Origin: Sphingomonas sp.
GTDB lineage: Bacteria > Pseudomonadota > Alphaproteobacteria > Sphingomonadales > Sphingomonadaceae
Length of the DNA: 64,000 nt
NCBI GenBank assembly: GCA_017418975.1
Contig: JAFOMG010000017.1
Span: 310,001 to 374,000, forward strand
Reading direction: 5' to 3'
A program made the position numbers and the translations under genes. This document shows positions 47,309-55,500 of the stretch, piece after piece (positions within the stretch are counted from its first letter, which is position 1; every line of letters starts with the position of its first letter). The notes beneath the pieces are model-generated. The model was not told the origin of the DNA. It was given only the letters and a program-made list of their open reading frames with translations, and ran no database searches.

Positions 47309-47651
47309 CGGTGATCCCGCATGGCTAGTAGCATGGCGCGACCGGGACCGTCAGCCAGCGCCGTCACCGCCCGCCAAGGTCTATGCCCCGAAAGACACGT
47401 TCAGCTTCCCCGCGAAGGAGGGTGCGGACTGGCAGGGCATGATCGTGCCGAAGCGCTGGGAGTTCGACGGGTGCCTGCGCCGCGAGCCGGTTGTGGACGC
47501 TGACGCCAGCCCGCCGCGTGTGGTCAGGAAGATGGGCTGGCACCGCTGCCTCAAGTGCCGCCGCCCGTTCTTCTCAGAGGACGTGCTGCGCCTGCGGCTG
47601 TGCGACGGCGCGCAAGGATGCCGGGAGGACGAAGACCGATTTACGAAATGA
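47298..47651 (+). CDS. Phage-like protein with cysteine pairs, 117 aa
   Basis: A 117-residue protein. The C-terminal part contains WHRCLKCRRPFFSED and RLCDGAQGCRED, four cysteines in CxxC...CxxxxxC spacing that could bind zinc. The N-terminal part has WQGMIVPKRWEFDGCLRREP. Similar small Cys-paired proteins occur at the ends of alphaproteobacterial phages, but I cannot name the family. Confidence 0.6.
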   Translation: MLADGDPAWLVAWRDRDRQPAPSPPAKVYAPKDTFSFPAKEGADWQGMIVPKRWEFDGCLRREPVVDADASPPRVVRKMGWHRCLKCRRPFFSEDVLRLRLCDGAQGCREDEDRFTK

Positions 47652-47761
47652 GCTTGCGCGGGAGTTCCATTTTGCTCGCCGCGCCGGGGTTAAGGCCACC
47701 GAGCCCCGCCGACAAACATCGGGGCCAGCAGCGGGGCGGCTTTCCTTCCGCTTGACGCTGC

Positions 47762-47793
47762 CAGCACCCTGCGCCTTCGGGCGTGGGGTGCTG
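47762..47793 (+). terminator. Hairpin with UUCG loop in the phage-like segment
   Basis: CAGCACCC pairs with GGGTGCTG, and inside CGCC-TTCG-GGCG forms a stable tetraloop stem. It lies 110 bases after the Cys-paired gene and probably ends its transcript. Confidence 0.6.
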
Positions 47794-47830
47794 CTATGAT
47801 TGGCGTGGCGACTCGTGTTATACGGCGTTC

Positions 47831-48022
47831 ATGCCAACATCGGTCTCAAGAGGTATATATCACCACGGAAAGCGCCACCGTTTCGTGGCGACCGCTAAAG
47901 ATGACAGCCCTGAGGCCTTTAAAGCTGCTCTTGCCGACCTGGACGAACAGGTCCGCAAGTTCACTGGCTCGATAACGCCAAAGGTCGAACGACAGTCCTA
48001 TCGCAAGCAGAAGCGGCGCTGA
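47831..48022 (+). CDS. Small basic protein, 63 aa
   Basis: Starts MPTSVSRGIYHHGKRHRF and ends VERQSYRKQKRR, so it is strongly basic at both ends with an acidic helix between. The base composition is lower in GC than the chromosome. No ribosome-binding site is obvious. It may be a phage DNA-binding protein; evidence is thin. Confidence 0.45.
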   Translation: MPTSVSRGIYHHGKRHRFVATAKDDSPEAFKAALADLDEQVRKFTGSITPKVERQSYRKQKRR

Positions 48023-48043
48023 TTTTTTGTCTTATCGGCGTGT

Positions 48044-48133
48044 TGGCGGAAGAGGTGGGATTCGAACCCACGGACGGGTTGCCCCGTCGCCGGTTTTCAA
48101 GACCGGTTCCTTAAACCACTCGGACACTCTTCC
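48044..48133 (-). tRNA. tRNA-Ser, anticodon UGA
   Basis: A 90-base tRNA with CCA encoded. Acceptor GGAAGAG pairs with CTCTTCC, the anticodon stem CCGGT/ACCGG holds the loop CTTGAAA (anticodon TGA), a long variable arm follows as expected for tRNA-Ser, and the T arm reads GTGGGTTCGAATCCCAC. The gene is complete and self-consistent. Confidence 0.93.
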
Positions 48134-48251
48134 ACGCCGTTTCGGGGCTTACAGCTTACGACAGGCTTATGGGTGATTGCGCCCGGAAACCTGACCTGTA
48201 CTAACCCCTTGTAACCACACTCCTAATTGCGCGCTCAGGTCGCAAGCTCCG

Positions 48252-48295
48252 GTAGCTTTCAAGACCGCTGCCTTAAACCACTCGGCCACCTCTCC
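48252..48295 (-). pseudogene. 5' half of a second tRNA-Ser(UGA)
   Basis: Reading from 48295 on the minus strand, GGAGAGG, the D arm GCCGAGTGGTTTAAGGC and the anticodon loop CTTGAAA are present. Then the sequence departs: GCTACC replaces the expected ACCGC, and no variable arm, T arm or acceptor 3' strand follows. Its acceptor start (GGAGAGG) differs from the intact tRNA (GGAAGAG), so it is a distinct gene cut at the anticodon loop. Confidence 0.8.
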
Positions 48296-48423
48296 GCGTC
48301 GCCGCCTGCGCTAATGCGATCCGCGACGATCCGCTACAATTTGTTGACGAAAGCGGATGGCGGGGGGTTCTGCATCCGGCTGCCCTGTGGCACAAAAAGC
48401 GCATGCGGGGATCGAGTGGCGTG

Positions 48424-49449
48424 ATGCGTAGCCTGTTGGCGCTTGGCGTGGCCGTGATCGCGGCGGCGCCGGTGGGCGCACCCGCGATCGCGCAGGATGA
48501 GAGCGGGTTCCAGGCCTATCTGGGCGAGCTTTCGCGCCAGGCTGCGGCCGAGGGCGTGAGCCGGCGGACGATCGATTCGGTGATCCCGACGCTCACCTAC
48601 AATGCGCGCGTGGTGCAGCTGGACCGGCAGCAGCCCGAGACCGCGCCCAACGCGCCCATCTCCAATTTCGAGCCCTATCGCCGCGCGCATGTCGATGCCG
48701 CGCGGATCAGCCAGGGTCGCGCCGCCTATCAGCGCCAGCGGCCCCGCCTGCGCCGGATCGAGGCCGAGACCGGCGTGCCCGAATCGATCATGGTCGCGAT
48801 CTGGGGGCATGAGACCAATTACGGCCGGGTGATGGGCAATTTCGACCTGCCCCGCGCGCTCGCCAGCCTGGCCTATGAGGGACGCCGCCGCGAGCTGTTC
48901 GCCGGTGAGTTCATCGCCACGCTCAAGATGATCGATCGCGGCGTGCCGCGCGAGAAGCTGGTCGGCAGCTGGGCAGGGGCGTTCGGCGGGCCGCAATTCC
49001 TGCCCTCGGTCTATCTCCGCCTCGCCCGCGACGGCGATGGCGACGGCATGGCCGATATCTGGACGAGCGAGCCCGATACGCTGGCCTCGATCGCCAATTA
49101 TTTCGTCAACGCCGGCTGGCGCAAGGGCCAGCCCTGGGGCTTCGCGGTGAGCGTGCCGGCCAATCTGAACCGCGCCGCGCTGGTCAACAAGACCAGGTCC
49201 CCGCGCTGCCCGCGCGTGTTCGAGCGGCACAGCCGCTGGAAGACGATGGCGGAGTGGCGGGCGCTCGGCCTGGTGCCGCAGACCCGCGCCTGGCCGGGCG
49301 ACAATATCCAGGCGACGCTGCTCGAGCCCGACGGGCCCGGCAAGACCGGCTATCTGCTCACCGGCAATTATCGCGTGATCCTCGACTATAATTGCTCGAA
49401 TTTTTACGCTTTGTCGGTAGGCCTGCTCGCCGATGAGGTCGAACGCTAG
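48424..49449 (+). CDS. mltB: Lytic murein transglycosylase B
   Basis: It cleaves peptidoglycan glycan strands with formation of anhydro-muramic ends. The 341-residue protein has a signal peptide (to AIAQ), the catalytic Glu130 in IWGHETNYG, FGGPQFLPSVY, and a Ca-binding DGDGDGMADIW loop as known from Slt35. The end NYNCSNFYALSVGLLAD type motif is family-typical. ATG 48424 fits the signal peptide; ATG 48403 is possible. It overlaps the next gene by 17 bases. Confidence 0.94.
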   Translation: MRSLLALGVAVIAAAPVGAPAIAQDESGFQAYLGELSRQAAAEGVSRRTIDSVIPTLTYNARVVQLDRQQPETAPNAPISNFEPYRRAHVDAARISQGRAAYQRQRPRLRRIEAETGVPESIMVAIWGHETNYGRVMGNFDLPRALASLAYEGRRRELFAGEFIATLKMIDRGVPREKLVGSWAGAFGGPQFLPSVYLRLARDGDGDGMADIWTSEPDTLASIANYFVNAGWRKGQPWGFAVSVPANLNRAALVNKTRSPRCPRVFERHSRWKTMAEWRALGLVPQTRAWPGDNIQATLLEPDGPGKTGYLLTGNYRVILDYNCSNFYALSVGLLADEVER

Positions 49450-50647
49450 CATCTTCGCGCTCTCGCTCCTGGCCCTTGGCGGGGGAGCTCCGAGCCATGC
49501 CCAACCCGTGCAGCGGCAGGGCTCCGTCGGCGCGCAGGCCTATGGCGGGCCGCAGTCCCAGCCGGACGACCAGTCCGCCGAGACCTGGCGCGCCGCCGAC
49601 GGCACGATCCGGACGCGGCCCGCCCGCGTGCAGCCGCAACCGCAGCCGGCTTCCGAGCCGGTGGCAGCGCAACCCGATCCCCAGCCCGAGCCGCAGCCGC
49701 AATGGGCCGATCCCGCGCCCGCCGCGCCGCAATCGGGCACCCCGGGCGCATCCTATGCCGTTCCGGGCAGTGCGCCCGCCCGCAAGACCCAGGCCGCGCC
49801 CATGCCGCAGCAGGAGCAGCCCCGGCCGCGCCAGGCGCCCCCGCCGCAGGTCGCGACGGTGATGCCCGACGGCTTTACCGACCCCGCAGCCGGCGTGACG
49901 GGCCCCAGCGGCTCGTCCCAGCCCGCGCCGGGCGAGACACCGCGGTATGACGAGATCGGCTATGCCGGCGTCCGCCCGGTGAGCGGCGGCGGCGCGATGG
50001 ACCAGTCGGTGGTGGCGGTGCATCGCTCGTTGCCGGCCAATAGCTATGTCGAGGTTACATCGCTCGACACCGGCAGGACGATCCTGGTGCTGGTCACCGG
50101 CACCGATCCCGGCGCCGATCATCCGATCGACCTGTCGGCGGGCGCGGCGCGGCTGCTCGGCGCGAGCGGCGACTCGATCGGCGTGCGAATCCGCACGGTG
50201 AACCCGCCGGCGATGGACAAGGCCGCGCTCCAGGCCGGCCGGCCGGCCGGCGATCGGGCCGACGCGCCCCAGGTGCTGCTCACCGCGCTGCGCAAGCGGC
50301 TTCCCGGCGCCCCCGGCCATGCCGGCGCCGTTCCGCGCGCGCCGAGCGTCGCCGCGCCGGCCTATAGCCCGCCGCGCCCCACCGCCGCGCCGCGCCCGGT
50401 GCCCGTGCGCCCGGCACCGGCGCCCGCGCGCCCGGCCGCCGGCGGCAGATATATCGTGCAGGTCGCCGCACTTTCTAACGCCAGCCGTGCACAGGCGCTT
50501 GCCCAAAGCCTAGGAGGCTTCGTAAAGCCGGGTGGCGGGCTCCATCGCGTCCAGCTCGGTCCCTTCGCCACGGCGAGTGAGGCCGAAGCGGCACGGCGGC
50601 GCGCCGCGGGCGCGGGCTATGGAGATGCGCGCGTCCAAGCCAACTGA
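49433..50647 (+). CDS. RlpA-like septal ring protein with SPOR domain
   Basis: A 404-residue secreted protein: signal peptide (to SHAQ), a long Pro/Gln-rich linker, a double-psi beta-barrel region (about 175-260, VVAVHRSLPANSYVEV and IDLSAGAARLLG), a second Pro-rich linker, and a C-terminal SPOR domain (GGRYIVQVAALSNAS). SPOR domains bind denuded glycans at division sites. The RlpA lytic motif seems changed: the Glu expected in GE-x2-D is Gly. So it may bind rather than cut. Confidence 0.82.
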   Translation: MRSNASIFALSLLALGGGAPSHAQPVQRQGSVGAQAYGGPQSQPDDQSAETWRAADGTIRTRPARVQPQPQPASEPVAAQPDPQPEPQPQWADPAPAAPQSGTPGASYAVPGSAPARKTQAAPMPQQEQPRPRQAPPPQVATVMPDGFTDPAAGVTGPSGSSQPAPGETPRYDEIGYAGVRPVSGGGAMDQSVVAVHRSLPANSYVEVTSLDTGRTILVLVTGTDPGADHPIDLSAGAARLLGASGDSIGVRIRTVNPPAMDKAALQAGRPAGDRADAPQVLLTALRKRLPGAPGHAGAVPRAPSVAAPAYSPPRPTAAPRPVPVRPAPAPARPAAGGRYIVQVAALSNASRAQALAQSLGGFVKPGGGLHRVQLGPFATASEAEAARRRAAGAGYGDARVQAN

Positions 50648-50664
50648 AAGGCCGGACGAATCAC

Positions 50665-51831
50665 ATGAAGAAGTTGCTTGCCGCATCGTTCCTGGCGCTT
50701 GCCGCCGCCCAGTCCACGAATGCCGCAGGCCCGCCGCCGTTCGATACGCCGGCGCCGATCGCCTATATGGAGGACATGTCCTCCGGCGCGGTACTCTACG
50801 CCAAGGATGCCGACCGGCGGATGCCGCCGGCCTCGATGGCGAAGATGATGACGGTCTATGTCGCCTTCGACCTGATCAAGAAGGGCGAGCTGAAGCTCGA
50901 CAAGCAGATCGAGGTGACGCCCGAGACCTGGAAGAAATGGCACAGCCAGGGCTCGACCATGTTCCTCAGCGTCGGCCAGAAGCCGACCGTCTCCGATCTG
51001 CTCAAGGGCATCGTCACCCTGTCGGGCAATGATGCCTGCGTCGTGCTCGCCGAAGGCATTTCCGGCACCGAGGAAGCCTTTGTCCAGCGCATGAACGAGG
51101 CGGGCAAGCGCCTGGGCCTGACCAACAGCCATTTCGGCACTTCGAACGGCTGGCCCGACAATGGCGTGACCTATGTCACCGCGCGCGACCTGGCGCATCT
51201 CGCCAAGGCGACGATCCAGGATCATCCGGACCTCTACAAGCAATTCTATTCGCTCACGAGCTTCACCTGGGGCAAGACGCTGGGCGCCGGCGCCGACATC
51301 ACCCAGGCGAACCGCGACCCGCTGCTCGGCCGGGTGCAGGGCGCCGATGGCCTCAAGACCGGCCATACCGACGAGGCCGGCTATGGCTTCACCGGCTCGG
51401 CCGAGCAGAATGGCCGCCGCCTGGTGATGGTGGTGGCCGGGCTCACCACCTATAACGGCCGCGCCGATGAATCGGTGAAGTTCATGAACTGGGGCTTCCG
51501 CGCCTGGCAGGCCCGCCCGCTGGTCAAGAAGGGCCGCAAGGTGGGCGAGGTGCAGGTGCAGGGCGGCACGTCGGGCAGCGTCGGCGTGGTCGCCCCGCGC
51601 GACCTGACCGCCACGGTCCCCGCCGGCACCGCGCCCGAGATGCAGGCGCGCATCGTCTATAACGGCCCGGTCCAGGCCGGCTTCAAGGCGGGCGACCATA
51701 TCGCCGACCTGGTGGTCGATTCGCCCGGCCTGCCGTCGCAGACCGTGCCGCTGGTGGCGGAGAAGGATGTGAGCGAGGCGGGGTTCTTCGGCCGTGCCTG
51801 GCGCGGCTTCTGGTCGCTGTTCGGGATGTGA
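50665..51831 (+). CDS. dacC: D-alanyl-D-alanine carboxypeptidase (PBP5/6 type)
   Basis: It removes the terminal D-Ala from peptidoglycan stem peptides. The 388-residue protein has a signal peptide, the serine motif SMAK (Ser57, Lys60), SGN (120-122) and KTG (231-233), a C-terminal beta domain, and an amphipathic end FGRAWRGFWSLFGM that anchors it to the membrane. It follows the SPOR protein by 17 bases. The exact dac paralogue name is uncertain. Confidence 0.94.
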   Translation: MKKLLAASFLALAAAQSTNAAGPPPFDTPAPIAYMEDMSSGAVLYAKDADRRMPPASMAKMMTVYVAFDLIKKGELKLDKQIEVTPETWKKWHSQGSTMFLSVGQKPTVSDLLKGIVTLSGNDACVVLAEGISGTEEAFVQRMNEAGKRLGLTNSHFGTSNGWPDNGVTYVTARDLAHLAKATIQDHPDLYKQFYSLTSFTWGKTLGAGADITQANRDPLLGRVQGADGLKTGHTDEAGYGFTGSAEQNGRRLVMVVAGLTTYNGRADESVKFMNWGFRAWQARPLVKKGRKVGEVQVQGGTSGSVGVVAPRDLTATVPAGTAPEMQARIVYNGPVQAGFKAGDHIADLVVDSPGLPSQTVPLVAEKDVSEAGFFGRAWRGFWSLFGM

Positions 51832-51837
51832 TCGCTC

Positions 51838-51958
51838 CCTCTCCCCTTGGGAGAGGGAAGGGGCCCGCCCGGCGCAGCCGAGCGGGAAGGGCGCGGGTGA
51901 ATTTCATCCGGCCGCCCTCACCCTTCCGGCGCTGCGCGCCTCCCTCCCTCTCCCAAAG
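51838..51958. repeat. REP-like inverted repeat before holB
   Basis: CCCTCTCCC-CTT-GGGAGAGGG forms a perfect hairpin at the left, and the right end carries CTCCCTCTCCC in the opposite sense to GGGAGAGGGAAGG, giving a long outer pairing. The repeat fills almost all of the 139-base gap and ends beside the holB ribosome-binding site. Confidence 0.6.
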
Positions 51959-51970
51959 GAAGGGGGACTT

Positions 51971-52945
51971 ATGCTGATGGGCAACGAACCCGCCCGCGAG
52001 GCGCTGGCCGCCGCGATGCGGAACGGCAACCTTCATCATGCCTGGCTGATCGCCGGGCCGGAGGGGGTGGGGAAGGGCATGTTCGCCAGGGCGGCGGCGC
52101 TGCGCATGCTCGCGGAGGCAGCGGCGCGCGACTCGCTCGCGCCCGGCTGGGCCGTGCCGCCCGAGAGCCAGACCGCCCATCTGATCGAGGCGGGCGCGCA
52201 TCCGGACTATCGCGAGCTCGTCCGCCTGCCCAAGGATCCGGACAAGCCCGACGAAGCGCTGGCCCGCTCGATCACGATCGCGCAGGTCCGCTCGCTCCAG
52301 GCGCTGTTCGCGACCAAGCCGAGCTTTTCCTCCCGCCGCGTCATCGTGATCGACGCGATCGACGATCTCGAGCGTGGCGGCGCCAACGCGCTGCTCAAGA
52401 ATCTGGAGGAGCCGCCGGCGGGGACGATCTTCCTGCTGGTCAGTCATGCGCCCGGCCGGCTGCTGCCGACGATTCGCTCGCGCTGCCGGCTGCTGCGCTT
52501 CGAGGCGCTGGGCGACGGGGACGTGGCGGAGATCCTGCGCGCGCAGCTGCCCGATGCCACCGCGGGCGAGATCGCCGCGCTGGTCAGGGCCGGCGAAGGC
52601 TCGCCGGGCCGGGCGCTCGGCTTTGCGGGGCTCGACATCGCATCGATCGAGACCGAGATGGCGGCGCTGGCGGATACCGGGGATCCCTCCAACCTGATCC
52701 GCGCGCGCCTCGCCAAGCAGCTCGGCGCAAAGGCCGCGCAACCGCGCTACGAGGCGTTTCTCGAACGTGCGCCGAGCTTCATCGCCGAGCGGGCAAAGGC
52801 CCTTTCCGGAGATGCGCTGCGCACGGCGCTCGATGCCTATGCCGCCGCGCGCGAGCTGGGAGGCGCGGCGACCGGGTTGTCGCTCGATGCCTCGGCCACG
52901 GTGTTCGAGATGGGCGGCATCCTTGCGCGGCTCGGGCGCACTTAA
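51971..52945 (+). CDS. holB: DNA polymerase III delta' subunit
   Basis: A clamp-loader subunit of 324 residues. The N-terminus has the degenerate P-loop GPEGVGKGMF, the sensor region includes ALLKNLEEPPAGTIFLLV, and SRCRLLRF is the usual SRC motif. ATG 51971 follows AAGGAAGGGGG; ATG 51977 is almost as good. The usual alphaproteobacterial neighbour tmk is not between dacC and holB. Confidence 0.94.
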   Translation: MLMGNEPAREALAAAMRNGNLHHAWLIAGPEGVGKGMFARAAALRMLAEAAARDSLAPGWAVPPESQTAHLIEAGAHPDYRELVRLPKDPDKPDEALARSITIAQVRSLQALFATKPSFSSRRVIVIDAIDDLERGGANALLKNLEEPPAGTIFLLVSHAPGRLLPTIRSRCRLLRFEALGDGDVAEILRAQLPDATAGEIAALVRAGEGSPGRALGFAGLDIASIETEMAALADTGDPSNLIRARLAKQLGAKAAQPRYEAFLERAPSFIAERAKALSGDALRTALDAYAAARELGGAATGLSLDASATVFEMGGILARLGRT

Positions 52946-52999
52946 CGCCATCTTAGGCAGATCGCCCTATTTCCGCCCCTGAGCGAGAGGGGGATATCG

Positions 53000-53320
53000 A
53001 TGAGCGCGATCACGGGCATTTCGGGCATCGGCGGCAATGCGACCGCGCAGCCGGCCGCTACCAACGGGTCGGGCGGCACCAGGTTCGATGCGATATTGGA
53101 GGCCTTCAAGAAGGCTGCGAGCGAGACGCCCGAGCAGCGCGCCCGCGACGCTGTGCTCAAGAAGCACGATCTCTCCGAGGAAGATTACAAGAAGCTGCCG
53201 CCCAGGGAAAAGGAAGCGATCGACAAGGAGATCGCCGCGGCGGTGCGCAAGGTGCACGAACGCCGGACCGGCGTGGCGATCGGCGATGCGCCGGTGTCGA
53301 CCGAGAAGCTGTTGGGCTGA
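53000..53320 (+). CDS. Small conserved-looking protein, 106 aa
   Basis: A 106-residue soluble protein: a Gly/Thr/Ala-rich flexible start, then a charged helical core (RDAVLKKHDLSEEDYKKLP and KEAIDKEIAAAVRKV). No signal or membrane segment. I recognise no family. GAGAGGGGG before ATG 53000 supports translation. Confidence 0.7.
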   Translation: MSAITGISGIGGNATAQPAATNGSGGTRFDAILEAFKKAASETPEQRARDAVLKKHDLSEEDYKKLPPREKEAIDKEIAAAVRKVHERRTGVAIGDAPVSTEKLLG

Positions 53321-53323
53321 GTC

Positions 53324-53932
53324 CTAGCCGCCCCAGCCCAGCAGCTCGTTGGGATCGGGCGTGTCCTCCATGTAGAGCGGCTTGCTGGGCCTTTTGCTCT
53401 TCTTCTCGAGGATCGGGTCATAGGCGGCATCGCCGCCCTTCCTGCTGAGCTTCATGTCGCGGGTGAGATAGTCGCCGGTGAGCAGGTTCCAGCTGATCGC
53501 ATGGCCGTCATGCGCATAGGTGCGGCTGTAGAGCGTGGCGTCCAGGCCGATCAGCCGCATGCGGGGGCTGGGGCCGGGCTCCAGCCGATAGCGATAGATG
53601 GTGTTCACCGCGGTCGTGCCGCCGACCAGGTCAGTGATCTTGAGCACGCCCCTGGCAATGCTCACTTCGGCCCCGCCGAGCGGATCGGTGTCTAGCTTTA
53701 GCGTTCCGACCGTTACCAGCCTGCCGCCGGTGCGCAGCATCGCCTTTGCCGTCCGCGTCTCCTCGCCGCGGCCGATCAGCACCGTGTCGGGCCGGCCGTC
53801 GCCGTTCAGGTCGCCCTCGGTGACGCTTTCGACTTCCTCGCCCCGTGCGAGCTGGGCCTTGATCTCCGGCGAGACCTGCTGGGCCATGGCCGGCATGGCG
53901 ATCCATAGTGCCGCGAGCGCCGCGATCCGCAT
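53324..53932 (-). CDS. Secreted protein with an FG-GAP/VCBS-like calcium motif
   Basis: A 202-residue protein with a signal peptide (MRIAALAALWIAMPAMAQ). The motif EGDLNGDGRPDTVLIG is the calcium-binding core of FG-GAP/VCBS repeats, present once. The rest is beta-rich with no enzyme motif. GGAGGA five bases before ATG 53932 sets the start. It is convergent with the preceding gene by 3 bases. Confidence 0.72.
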   Translation of the reverse strand: MRIAALAALWIAMPAMAQQVSPEIKAQLARGEEVESVTEGDLNGDGRPDTVLIGRGEETRTAKAMLRTGGRLVTVGTLKLDTDPLGGAEVSIARGVLKITDLVGGTTAVNTIYRYRLEPGPSPRMRLIGLDATLYSRTYAHDGHAISWNLLTGDYLTRDMKLSRKGGDAAYDPILEKKSKRPSKPLYMEDTPDPNELLGWGG

Positions 53933-54000
53933 GGGGTTCCTCCGCCGCATGGTGCAACCCGAGACTAGCATGTGCGGCGCCCAGCCTCTAGATGCGCCGG

Positions 54001-55500
54001 ATGGCCGAGCCCTTCTACATCACCACCGCGATCCACTATCCCAATGGCCGCCCGCATATCGGGCATGCCTATGAGATGATCGCGGCCGACGCGATCGCCC
54101 GTTTCCAGCGCCAGCAGGGCCGCGACGTCTTTTTCCAGACCGGCACCGACGAGCATGGCCTCAAGATGGTCAAGACGGCGCGCGAGCGCGACATGACCGC
54201 GCGCGAGCTGGCGGACGAGATGTCCGGATATTTCAGCGAGATGGCCGAGAAGCTTGATATCTCGTGCGATCGCTTCATCCGCACCTCCGAGGCCGATCAC
54301 TACAAGGCGAGCCAGGCGATCTGGCAGGCGATGGCCGATGCTGGCGACCTGTATCTCGATCGCTACGAAGGCTGGTACTCGGTGCGCGACGAGGCGTTCT
54401 ACGAGGAGAAGGAGCTGGTCGCCGGGGAAGGGGGCGTGAAGCTCTCGCCCCAGGGCACGCCGGTGGAGTGGACCGCGGAGGAGACCTGGTTCTTCCGCCT
54501 GTCCAAATACCAGCAGCCGCTGCTCGACCTCTATGCCGCCAACCCCGACTTCATCCGCCCGGAATCGCGCCGCAACGAGATCCTCCGCTTCGTCGAGGGC
54601 GGGCTGGCGGACCTGTCGGTCTCGCGGACCAGCTTCGACTGGGGCGTGCCGGTGCCGGGCTCGCCCGGGCACGTCATGTACGTCTGGGTCGATGCGCTGA
54701 CCAATTACCTGACCGGCGCGGGCTATCCCGACGACGACACGCGGCTGGCGCGCTACTGGCCGGCGGATATCCATCTGATCGGCAAGGACATTGTCCGCTT
54801 CCACACCGTCTATTGGCCCGCCTTCCTGATGTCGGCGAAGATCGCGCTCCCGAAGCAGGTGTTCGGGCACGGCTTCCTGCTCAATCGCGGGGAGAAGATG
54901 TCCAAGTCGGTCGGCAATGTCGTCGATCCGATGGCGCTGGCCGAATATTATGGCGTCGACGCGCTGCGCTATTTCCTGCTGCGCGACGTGAGCTTCGGCA
55001 ATGACGGCACGTTCAGCGACGAAGCGATCGTCACGCGCGCCAATGCCGATCTGTCGAACAGCTTCGGCAACCTGGCCCAGCGCACGCTCGCCTTCATCGC
55101 CAAGAATTGCGAAGGGCAGGTCGAGGCCGGGCGGGCCGAGGAAGCGGATGCGGTGCTGCTCGCCGAGGTCGACACCGCCTGTGCCGGCTTCACCCGCGCC
55201 TTCGAGGATCTGGCGCTCAGCCAGGGCGTCGAACTGTGGATGACCGGCGTGTTCGCCTGCAACCAGTATATCGACGCCCAGGCGCCCTGGGGGCTGCGCA
55301 AGACCGATCCGGAGCGGATGCACGCCGTGCTCGGCACGCTGCTGCGCGCGATCCGGCGTCTTGCCGTCACGATCGCGCCGGTGGTGCCGGGTTCGGCGGC
55401 GAAGCTGCTCGCGCAGCTGGGGCCGGAGGGCGATCCGGACTTCCGCATCGCCGCGCCGACTCCCATCTTCCCGCGCCTGGAGCTGAAGGAAGACGCGTGA
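54001..55500 (+). CDS. metG: Methionyl-tRNA synthetase
   Basis: A 499-residue class I synthetase. Signature motifs are HIGH (near residue 19) and KMSKS. The knuckle region after the anticipated zinc site has no cysteine cluster (YSVRDEAFYEEKEL), so it is the zinc-free form. There is no C-terminal tRNA-binding dimer domain. ATG 54001 gives the usual MAEPFYITTAIHYPNG start; ATG 53992 adds three residues. The stop overlaps tatD (GTGA). Confidence 0.98.
   Translation: MAEPFYITTAIHYPNGRPHIGHAYEMIAADAIARFQRQQGRDVFFQTGTDEHGLKMVKTARERDMTARELADEMSGYFSEMAEKLDISCDRFIRTSEADHYKASQAIWQAMADAGDLYLDRYEGWYSVRDEAFYEEKELVAGEGGVKLSPQGTPVEWTAEETWFFRLSKYQQPLLDLYAANPDFIRPESRRNEILRFVEGGLADLSVSRTSFDWGVPVPGSPGHVMYVWVDALTNYLTGAGYPDDDTRLARYWPADIHLIGKDIVRFHTVYWPAFLMSAKIALPKQVFGHGFLLNRGEKMSKSVGNVVDPMALAEYYGVDALRYFLLRDVSFGNDGTFSDEAIVTRANADLSNSFGNLAQRTLAFIAKNCEGQVEAGRAEEADAVLLAEVDTACAGFTRAFEDLALSQGVELWMTGVFACNQYIDAQAPWGLRKTDPERMHAVLGTLLRAIRRLAVTIAPVVPGSAAKLLAQLGPEGDPDFRIAAPTPIFPRLELKEDA

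Noticed and set aside
48252..48295. A second functional tRNA-Ser
   Set aside because: Only the 5' half is present; the anticodon stem cannot close and the T arm and acceptor 3' strand are missing.
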